Made by a program: the position numbers and the translations under genes
In this document: positions 30,401 through 35,692 of the stretch, one piece after another
Layout: each line of letters begins with the position of its first letter
How positions within the stretch are numbered: position 1 is the stretch's first letter
The notes under the pieces: model-generated
What the model saw: only the letters and a program-made list of their open reading frames with translations
Told to the model about the DNA's origin: nothing
Database searches by the model: none
Assembly (NCBI GenBank): GCA_030065735.1
Contig: JASJDD010000009.1
Location: 1-41,230 of the forward strand
Origin: Crocosphaera sp.
Lineage (GTDB): Bacteria > Cyanobacteriota > Cyanobacteriia > Cyanobacteriales > Microcystaceae
DNA: 41,230 nt
Reading direction: 5' to 3'

Positions 30401-30981
30401 AATTGCAGGGTGCGATCGCTGGCAGACATCTTATATTGTTCTATAGCCAATTGAGTAAAATTGACCAAGGAATGATGTTCAATCATCACCCCTTTGGGTT
30501 TTCCCGTTGATCCTGAGGTGTAGATGACGTAGGCTAAGTTATGGGGTTCTACGGTATTGACCAAGTTATCGGATGAATAATGGTTGATGGCTTCCCCTTG
30601 ACTATCTAAACAGATAATTTTGCCTTGATAATCGGAAATAACACTCTTAAAATCTTCTTTACTGACTAAGAGGTCAATTTGAGCATCTTGCACCATATAG
30701 CTCAATCTTTCACTGGGATAGGTCGGATCAAGGGGAACATAAGCCCCTCCTGCTTTGAGAATACCCAGTAACCCAATGATCATTTCTAAGGAACGATCGA
30801 GACACAACCCCACTAACGTCTCTGACTTAACTCCTAATGTTTGTAAATAGTGAGCCAGTTGATTTGCTTTGCTATTTAATTCTTTATAGGTCAATTGCCC
30901 TTTTTCAGATATGACTGCAACCGCATTAGGATTCTGTTTGACCTGGGTTTCAAATAACTGGTGAATACAAGCATTTAACAT
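24478..30981 (-). CDS. apnA: Anabaenopeptin-type NRPS, starter module and module 2 with epimerase (A-T-C-A-T-E)
   Basis: A 2167-residue initiating synthetase. Domains: A1 from the first residues (FDMAVED near 197); T1 (DDFFELGGHSLIA near 554); C2 (HVEHHMVHDGWS near 752); A2 (FDAAAEE near 1289); T2 with the pre-epimerase form GGDSIVSIQ near 1639; epimerisation domain with HHLAVDG near 1824 and EGHGRED near 1965. Pocket codes: A1 DMESIGSVIK, A2 DAEDIGSVVK. Both keep Glu at position 239 and resemble the Lys code DAESIGSVCK. Lys2 is invariant and D-configured in anabaenopeptins, which fits A2 plus E. Residue 1 is joined to Lys2 through a ureido bridge in that family, so C2 is the candidate ureido-forming domain (inference). 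There is one starter A domain only. Start ATG with AAGGAT upstream; the 191-bp leader carries a GAAGTCAGAAG repeat fragment. Confidence 0.93.
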   Translation of the reverse strand: MLNACIHQLFETQVKQNPNAVAVISEKGQLTYKELNSKANQLAHYLQTLGVKSETLVGLCLDRSLEMIIGLLGILKAGGAYVPLDPTYPSERLSYMVQDAQIDLLVSKEDFKSVISDYQGKIICLDSQGEAINHYSSDNLVNTVEPHNLAYVIYTSGSTGKPKGVMIEHHSLVNFTQLAIEQYKMSASDRTLQFSSISFDMAVEDIYPTLCCGGAMVLRTEEMISSIPVFLRKCQEWQITWWSLPTAYWHLLVNELVNSQLALPQTLRLIIIGGERVQPELVRMWLDYVGHFPKLINSYGPTETTVIVTLLSLSQLTENQPKQTEIPIGKTLGDKIQVYVLDKHLKNVPTKTEGEIYIGGDTVARGYLNRPELTAEKFIQDPFNPGQRLYKTGDWGRYLEDGNLEYLGRIDHQVKINGFRVELGEIENTLLQHEKVAQTIVIAQEDTLGNKTLVAYIVPHLPQENLTKNLQTFLHDKLPSYMIPKALVILDKLPINANGKVDRQALPKANYIRANLNTSFIAPRNEQEEKLANIWKQVFGLDTVGIDDDFFELGGHSLIATKILSRIRDIFQVEISFQELFTNPTIQGLSLVINQQDKLDKNFSFSQKIKPISREGELPVSFAQERVYFLEKLAPSMTAYQFQERLRINGFLDIPVLEKTLSEILRRHEIFRTTFPAVEGKLIQVIHPPKPVKLPIIDLQHLPQDQQEIEVEKLTDSTVKKPFDISQLPLVRWTLLKLNEQEWVLIHVEHHMVHDGWSFNIFLKELITLYQAFSQGKPSPLSEPSLQFVDFAHWQREWTKTAAAQEQLNYWHQQLTGIPPLLELPYDRPRPTEQTYGGGRLRVDLPLDICKPLRKLGRQQGVTLFMSMFAAFVTQVYRYTGQEDICIGSGVANRRLKETEGLIGMIVNNIVLRTDVSGNPTFTDLLKQVRQVTLEGFANEDLPFDKVVEVLKPIRHLSYNPLFQVMFSFHDAQLPNLILPELTIKPNDALTNESAKFDLDIVVIPRSEQRVGRDSTGESKGIETEGITMVWEYNTDLFDESTMERMVEDYQTLLKGILANPNQKLSQYSLLTEPQKQQLLVDWNQTQTEYEDITAIHQLFEEQVNKTPAAIAVIFEGQQLTYQQLNEKANQLAHYLQQLGVKPDDLVGIYLERSLEMLIGLLAILKAGGAYLPLDPAYPEERLSYMVNDAQVSLVVTLEKWSNGKDNQEINWVCLDSQQEIISQQRKQNIESLIKKNNLCYVIYTSGSTGQPKGVLIEHQSLINFTQSAIENYQITQQDRVLQFASINFDAAAEEIYPCLSCGGTLVLRTEEMMKSVSAFIEESRQKEVTIWDLPTAYWHLLVSEIIQDNLKLPESLRLVILGGERILPERVRMWQEYVGYYPQLVNSYGPTEATVVSTLYSLPETLINQPEIPIGKPINNTEVYILDQYLQPLPIGIPGELHIGGLGIARGYLNQPKLTQEKFINNPFKPEEKLYKTGDLVRYKWDGNLDFLGRIDSQVKIRGFRIELTEIETILNQHQLIKQSVVIAREDSPGNKRLVAYLVGNQDQVELEEIRHYLKQKLPPYMVPSAFIFVEEIPITPNGKVDHRALPIPQIIQQLSSDFTPPQNPIEEQLAKIWAEVLRLEKVSIHDNFFELGGDSIVSIQMISRANQIGLQLTPKQLFQYQSIAELATVVGTGKQIKANQELVMGNVPLTPIQHWLFEQNLPDVNFFNQSALIEVPSSLNAELLQQVIQALLNHHDALRFHYIEENGTFTQINDGTKDTIPVTVIDLSNLSDEDQEKVINTKDQEIQSSLNLTRGEIVKFVLFNLGNDQPNQLLIVIHHLAVDGISWRILLEDFVTAYQQINQEKAIQFPLKTTSFQDWSNQLISYSQSDKLKQEKDYWLSQLQDKIASLPIDYPLQPKSNQLSSAKAIHRCLTVEETTGLLQDVPKVYNTQINDILLTALVESFSQWTQQNTLVVDLEGHGREDLFEEIDLSRTIGWFTTLFPVKLEKSKTGQIPETLKSVKEQLRRLPNHGIGYGILKYLSNDGEAKNSFQDLGKAEVSFNYLGQFDQVLSASGGLGKVLQWKSDRSALGNRSHLLEISGLIRSEKLEMQFVYSQDIHQQDTIEQLANDFMDSLKTLIEHCQSSENKGYTPSDFSAAQVSQEQLDKFMSKVAKKKQIKR

Positions 30982-31172
30982 TGAAGGTATCCTTTAATGA
31001 AGTCAGAAGTTAGTGGTTCGACACGCTTATCAACCAATCAGAAGTTAAATTTATGGTTAGGAATTATCATCACTAATTCAAAATTAATCTGATAAAAGTT
31101 GTGGCGCAATTATGTTTTTAGGTTGCAAATTCACAGATAAACTTAGCCGAAATTAGCTTTAATTTAAGGGGA

Positions 31173-31571
31173 TTATTCTTCGATAATTTCTACCTGTCTC
31201 GGTTCCTTTCTTTCTTGTGCTTCCGCTTGATGATCAGGATCAAGTAAGGTCTTAAGTTTGAGTTTGAGATTATCCGAAATTGGCAGGTCTTTTAGTTCTT
31301 TAATGAGCTTGGTTAAGGATTCTGATTTAGTTCGTTCTTTATACACTGTCACTAACAGGGATTCGATGCCATAACCCGATAAAACATCCCCAACCGCAGT
31401 CATTAAACCGAGGATAGCTAATCCTCCCATCAGTCCAAACGGACCGCCTAAAGCAACAATAGAAGTGATTAACCCATAGGTTCCTCCCATGCCACCTGAA
31501 GTGGCCATCATAAGAGCAAGTAGAACCCCAGGTAATCCTAAAGAAGCCAGTTTTTTTGCTACTTCATCCAT
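31173..31571 (-). CDS. Small Gly-rich two-helix membrane protein, copy 1
   Basis: A 132-residue protein of unknown function. It begins MDEVAKKLASLGLPGV, then has two hydrophobic, glycine-rich stretches (about residues 12-42 with SGGMGG and VALGGPFG, and about 45-66 with GGLAILGLM). A charged helical tail follows (KERTKSESLTKLIKELKDLP, then SDNLKLKLKTLLD) and an acidic end. No signal peptide or enzymatic motif is seen. A paralogue of about 60 percent identity over 110 residues is encoded at 38668-39024. It lies between hphCD and apnA on the same strand, with GAGAGGA upstream of the ATG. The glycine packing suggests a small helical hairpin that could oligomerise in a membrane; that is inference. 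I recall similar short cyanobacterial proteins of unknown role but assign none. Confidence 0.75.
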   Translation of the reverse strand: MDEVAKKLASLGLPGVLLALMMATSGGMGGTYGLITSIVALGGPFGLMGGLAILGLMTAVGDVLSGYGIESLLVTVYKERTKSESLTKLIKELKDLPISDNLKLKLKTLLDPDHQAEAQERKEPRQVEIIEE

Positions 31572-31632
31572 GATTTTTTCCTCTCATTTTAATAATTTTT
31601 TCTGTAAACCTAGCCTGTTCTAAGTCTACTTC

Positions 31633-31675
31633 ATAGGAGAATTTTTAGATATTAATTAATTATTAATTCTCCTAT
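31633..31675. repeat. Perfect 11-bp inverted repeat after hphCD
   Basis: ATAGGAGAATT (31633-31643) is matched by AATTCTCCTAT (31665-31675) around an AT-only loop that can pair further. It lies 25 nt past the hphCD stop. The T-run (31675-31680) is on the plus-strand side, so as an intrinsic terminator it would act on antisense transcripts. For the sense transcript it is a strong hairpin without U-tract. Confidence 0.65.
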
Positions 31676-31699
31676 TTTTTGACAGAATAATTGAAGGGA

Positions 31700-33412
31700 T
31701 TATCTATCGAGATCGCTAGAAATTTTCCCTTTAATGGCAGAAATAGCCACTGTTCTGGGGGAAGCTAAATAGTTTTTTCCAGTGGGATCGCCACTACGGC
31801 CTTTAAAATTACGGTTGGTGGCATAGATGCCGGTTTCTTCTTGATCTAACACCCCTTTTCCAGCATTAATACAAGCCCCACAGCCTGATTTCAACAGTTG
31901 CGCCCCGGCTTGGTTAAAAATGTCCAAATAACCCAATTCTTGCGCTTTTTGCGCCACTTCCACCGAAGCTGGCACCACAAATAAATTGACTCCTGGGGCA
32001 ACTTTGTGATCCTTTAACACTTGGGCCACTTGAGCAAGATCGTGGAGTTTTCCCCCCGTACAAGAACCCACAAACGCTTTCGTAATGGGAACTTCCTCCA
32101 GTTGACTGACAGACACCACCTGATCTGGTTTGGGGGGACGGGCCACTTGGGGTTCTAACTGACTGAGATCAAAGCGATAAATGGCTTCATATTCCGCATC
32201 AGGATCGGCGATCGCATCTTCAAACCCTTGGGAAGACCTTTGACTGACATAGTTGCGTGTCACCTCATCAGCCGCAATTAAACCACACATGGCCCCGCAT
32301 TCAATGGCCATATTGGCTAAAGTCATCCGTTCATCCAGGGGTAACTGGTCAATGATCGACCCCCGAAACTCCATCACCTTACTGGTTGCGCCTCCACAGC
32401 CCAATTGTCCTAAGATAAAGAGAATAATATCCTTGGCACTAATATGGGGGGGTAAGGTTCCCGATAACTCAAATAACAGGGTTTGAGGCACTCTGATCCA
32501 CATATCTCCCATAGCAAAAATATTGGCCATGTCCGTCGTTCCCACCCCCGTGGAAAACGCCCCTAACGCCCCATAGGTGCAAGTATGGGAGTCGGTGCCA
32601 GCAATAATCATCCCAGGGCGTACTAAGCCCTTTTCTGGGAGTAACACATGACAGATGCCGGCTGCTTCCCCAGGAGAAACCACATCGAAGAGATGACACC
32701 CTTGCTTGTGGGCAAATTGAATCATCTGTTCATACATCCCCTGGGCTTTGTTATCGTTGCGAATCTCGTTAATTTGGATAAAATGATCCGCTACTAGGAC
32801 TACCCGTTCTCGGTCCCATAATCGGGCGTTGTCTCCATAATATTCATAAAACACCTTAGCCACCGATCCCGCCACGGCATCGTGGGACAGGGCCAGATCC
32901 ACCTTAGCAAAAACTCCTTCTCCTGGCTTAACATAAGCATTTCCCGAAGCTTTGGCCAACATTTTTTCTACCCGCGTCATGGGACGGGGAGGGGTTACAC
33001 TGGGAGGGATCGTCACTTCTCCCTGACGACGCTTTTGGTTAAAGGCCATTAAGCCCCCTGCTTCGGCGATCGCTTCTACCACGGGGTTCGCTTCTGTTTC
33101 CCCCATAATTTCTAGGGGCAAGCCAATATTAATACTGTTGCGATAGAATATCTCTGCGAAGGAACGGGCTTTAATTTTTTGGATACCTGCGGCTTTGAGG
33201 GCGATGGGTGCAATTTCTCGACTGGAACCACAGCCAAAATTTTCCCCCGCTTCGATCGCTTGATAGTCTAGGAGTTTTCCCACGCCGATAATATGTTCCA
33301 GGGCGTACTGTTTCAGGTGATCGGGGTCGTCATTGGTTCCCCGTTTAGCAGGGATAATATCATCGGTGTTAATATCATCTCCGAGGTGTAAGATGTTGGT
33401 TGCTTCAGTCAT
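31700..33412 (-). CDS. hphCD: Fused isopropylmalate-isomerase-like enzyme (small + large subunit), homo-amino-acid pathway
   Basis: A 570-residue aconitase-family isomerase with the LeuD-like swivel domain first (residues 1-160, NTDDIIPAKRG and FGCGSSREIAP) and the LeuC-like 4Fe-4S domain after it (about 165-570). Cluster cysteines are in GSCTGG near residue 450 and SGCGACINAGKG near 508-511. TDSHTCTYGALG and NFKGRSGDP are further family motifs. This fused order is that of HphCD in the Nostoc punctiforme homophenylalanine pathway, where it moves the hydroxyl group of the arylmalate. Ordinary bacterial LeuC and LeuD are separate. It lies 3 nt after hphB, in an operon hphA-hphB-hphCD. The role in making homotyrosine for modules 4 and 6 is inferred from context. 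GC content is clearly higher than in the synthetase genes. Confidence 0.88.
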   Translation of the reverse strand: MTEATNILHLGDDINTDDIIPAKRGTNDDPDHLKQYALEHIIGVGKLLDYQAIEAGENFGCGSSREIAPIALKAAGIQKIKARSFAEIFYRNSINIGLPLEIMGETEANPVVEAIAEAGGLMAFNQKRRQGEVTIPPSVTPPRPMTRVEKMLAKASGNAYVKPGEGVFAKVDLALSHDAVAGSVAKVFYEYYGDNARLWDRERVVLVADHFIQINEIRNDNKAQGMYEQMIQFAHKQGCHLFDVVSPGEAAGICHVLLPEKGLVRPGMIIAGTDSHTCTYGALGAFSTGVGTTDMANIFAMGDMWIRVPQTLLFELSGTLPPHISAKDIILFILGQLGCGGATSKVMEFRGSIIDQLPLDERMTLANMAIECGAMCGLIAADEVTRNYVSQRSSQGFEDAIADPDAEYEAIYRFDLSQLEPQVARPPKPDQVVSVSQLEEVPITKAFVGSCTGGKLHDLAQVAQVLKDHKVAPGVNLFVVPASVEVAQKAQELGYLDIFNQAGAQLLKSGCGACINAGKGVLDQEETGIYATNRNFKGRSGDPTGKNYLASPRTVAISAIKGKISSDLDR

Positions 33413-33415
33413 TTA

Positions 33416-34492
33416 TTACACTCCTAATAATTTTGCCGGTTGTTCGAGGGATAATTCTTCTAACAAGAGATCGACAAAGGTGGCCGTATTAACCTTAATT
33501 TCCTCTTGTTTCCGATGGAGATCGGGGGTACGGTATCCTTTTTCTAACAATCGTTGTTGAGCCTTTAAAATTCGTTGTGCCGCTTTGTTTTCCCCCCATT
33601 GCTGCAACATTAACACACAAGCATTGAGGGTTCCCAGGGGGTTAGCAATACCTTTTCCGGCAATATCTGGGGCGGTGCCATGAATGGCTTCATACAAACC
33701 AAACCCCTGTTCATTAAGACTAGCTGATCCTAATAAACCAAGGGAACCCACCAACGCACCCCCAATGTCACTGAGGATATCCCCAAACATATTCCCAGCT
33801 AAGATGACATCAAATTGTTGGGGGTTCAGTACCAACTGCATAGCCAGATTATCCACTAACATGGGAGAAACGGTCACATTGTCGTAGTTAACTGCTTCTT
33901 CTTGAACCAACTTCGTCCAAGGAATGTGGGGTAAGGCGTTTTCTTTGTGGGCGACGGTGAGTAAACCGCGACGATGTTGGGCTTTTTCGAGGGCTACTCG
34001 TGCAATGCGACGAATTTCTCTGTCATAGTAGTGCTTGGTGTGATAGCCATACTCTCCCTTTTCATCCGTTCCGCGACCGGCAGCCCCAAAATAAAGGCCA
34101 CTGACCAATTCTCGCACGATCAACAGATCGAGATCCTGCACCTTTTCGGGGCGCAGACTAGAGGTATGTAGTAAGCTTTGATCGGTGCGAATGGGTCGTA
34201 AATTAATAAAAAAGTCGAAATGCTGTCGTAGTTCTAGGAGTCCCCCTTGATTCACCGCCCCAAAGACGATCCCATCCGCATTTTGGCACAAGTTAATGGT
34301 TTCGGGGGGAAAAGCAGTGCCTAACTGTTCTAAGGCTACCCCACCCAATAAACCATAGTCTACGGTTAGGGCAAATCCTTCCAGGTTCGCCACTTGCTGC
34401 AAAATGGTTAAGGACGCTTCTACGACTTCTGGGCCAATCCCTTCTCCGGGAATGGCGACGATGCCATAGGATGATTTATTTGAAGATACCAT
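33416..34492 (-). CDS. hphB: 3-isopropylmalate-dehydrogenase-like enzyme, homo-amino-acid pathway
   Basis: A 358-residue NAD-dependent beta-decarboxylating dehydrogenase of the LeuB/Icd family. It shows GEGIGPEVVEA at the start, NLRPIRTD (substrate arginine region), VRELVSGLYFG, the metal-site segment GNMFGDILSDIGGAL, and the NAD-binding HGTAPDIAGKGIANP. In the hph pathway it oxidises and decarboxylates the 3-substituted malate to 2-oxo-4-arylbutyrate. Its reading frame begins 17 nt before the hphA stop and it ends 3 nt before hphCD, which implies translational coupling. A true leucine-pathway LeuB is the alternative. The fused hphCD beside it and two homotyrosine-type A domains in the same locus favour hphB. 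Confidence 0.87.
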   Translation of the reverse strand: MVSSNKSSYGIVAIPGEGIGPEVVEASLTILQQVANLEGFALTVDYGLLGGVALEQLGTAFPPETINLCQNADGIVFGAVNQGGLLELRQHFDFFINLRPIRTDQSLLHTSSLRPEKVQDLDLLIVRELVSGLYFGAAGRGTDEKGEYGYHTKHYYDREIRRIARVALEKAQHRRGLLTVAHKENALPHIPWTKLVQEEAVNYDNVTVSPMLVDNLAMQLVLNPQQFDVILAGNMFGDILSDIGGALVGSLGLLGSASLNEQGFGLYEAIHGTAPDIAGKGIANPLGTLNACVLMLQQWGENKAAQRILKAQQRLLEKGYRTPDLHRKQEEIKVNTATFVDLLLEELSLEQPAKLLGV

Positions 34493-35648
34493 TTTCCCAC
34501 AACTCCACTACTTCGTTGGCTGTAAAATACCGTTGTTGTTCAATGGCTAAAGATTTGATGACGGTTCGCATTTTGTCGTATTGTTCGGGGGGTTGGGGAT
34601 GCTGTAGTTGTTTTTCAAATAAATAGCGGAAGTTACTGGCACCACTCCATTTGCCAAAGAGAATGTCAACAGTATTGTGGGGTAAGACTGCGTAACTTTT
34701 GGGGTCGGCTAAGAGGGCGTTGACATGGATGCCCGATTCATGGTACTGGGCTTTTGGGGAGTAAGGGGCTTCTGGACGAATGCCTCTTTCGTTCATATAA
34801 TTGAGAACTGGAGCGATCGCCTCATAGTTAAACCCTGCAACTTCAATGCCAAAGCGCAGTTTTAAGCCGTTTAACACCTGTTCTAAGGCCACATTGCCAG
34901 AACGTTCCCCAATGCCGTTAAAGGTGCCAGAGATTAAGGTTGCCCCTGCCATTACCGATTGTAGGGTATTTTCCAGGGCTAAGCCTAAATCGTTGTGGTA
35001 ATGAACCCCTAATTTTACCCCTGGGGTACTGTTCAAGAGTTTGTGGACCCAGGTATAACTTTTTTGGGGGGTTAACACGCCAACGGTATCACAGAGGATA
35101 CAGTATTCAATGTAAGGACTAATAGCTTGCAAACATTCAACTAGGAAGTCAAAATCAGCCCTGGAGGCATCTTCAATGGCAAAAAATACCTCTAGTTGGG
35201 TTTCTTCGACAGCGTAGCGCAAATGTTCAACAATCTGATTTAAGGCCCTTTGACGTATTTCCTCAATCACTGTCTGGGGAATGCCATCATCGATGGTTTT
35301 TCCTTGAAATTCGGGCAGCTGACGGATTTGGGGGTCTCTTAAAAAGAGCAGTCGGTCAGACAGCCCTTTAAACATAACAATATTTTTCAGGCCGCAGTCT
35401 TGGGCGAGATCAATATAGGATTTCCCCATTAACGTGGCCGCCGACATCATCAGTTTTTCTGAGGTTAAGGTTTTGGCTAGTTGGGCTTCTTCCTGACAAA
35501 CACAGGGCATAATATCAATGTATTTAACCCCTGTTTTCCAAATTAAATGAGCCAGTTCGTATTTGGTGGCAGTAGAGAAAAACAGTCCGGCTTGTTGTTC
35601 TCCATCCCGCAGGGTATTATCTAAGACTGTAATTGGAAGCGTTTGCAT
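34476..35648 (-). CDS. hphA: 2-isopropylmalate-synthase-like condensing enzyme (2-benzylmalate synthase type)
   Basis: Condenses acetyl-CoA with an aryl-pyruvate in the first step of homophenylalanine/homotyrosine chain elongation. About 390 residues from the ATG at 35648, preceded by GAGAGGGAA; an upstream in-frame ATG at 35681 is less likely. TIM-barrel motifs: LDNTLRDGEQQAG at residues 9-21 (catalytic Arg and metal-binding Asp), GVHYHNDLGLALEN near 218 (metal-binding HxH), NGIGERSGNVALE, and FGKWSGASN. The C-terminal LeuA regulatory domain is absent, so leucine feedback is not expected, as in homocitrate-synthase-like relatives. It follows the LamG-patatin gene by 44 bp and overlaps hphB. 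Substrate (phenylpyruvate or 4-hydroxyphenylpyruvate) is inferred from the neighbouring synthetase codes. Confidence 0.88.
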   Translation of the reverse strand: MQTLPITVLDNTLRDGEQQAGLFFSTATKYELAHLIWKTGVKYIDIMPCVCQEEAQLAKTLTSEKLMMSAATLMGKSYIDLAQDCGLKNIVMFKGLSDRLLFLRDPQIRQLPEFQGKTIDDGIPQTVIEEIRQRALNQIVEHLRYAVEETQLEVFFAIEDASRADFDFLVECLQAISPYIEYCILCDTVGVLTPQKSYTWVHKLLNSTPGVKLGVHYHNDLGLALENTLQSVMAGATLISGTFNGIGERSGNVALEQVLNGLKLRFGIEVAGFNYEAIAPVLNYMNERGIRPEAPYSPKAQYHESGIHVNALLADPKSYAVLPHNTVDILFGKWSGASNFRYLFEKQLQHPQPPEQYDKMRTVIKSLAIEQQRYFTANEVVELWENGIFK

Positions 35649-35650
35649 TT

Positions 35651-35659
35651 TTCCCTCTC
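35651..35659 (-). promoter_or_regulatory. hphA ribosome-binding site
   Basis: GAGAGGGAA on the minus strand ends 2 nt before the ATG at 35648, with the GAGAGG core at normal spacing. It decides for this start over the in-frame ATG 33 bases upstream. Confidence 0.7.
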
Positions 35660-35692
35660 GTTGCTCAGCTTGAATTATCAATAAAAGCAGTC

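Noticed and set aside
31700-35648. Reading the three genes as the ordinary leucine pathway (leuA, leuB, leuCD)
   Set aside because: The isomerase subunits are fused in the HphCD order, the synthase lacks the leucine-sensing domain, and two homotyrosine-type A domains lie in the same strand run. The possibility is kept as a stated alternative, not the call.
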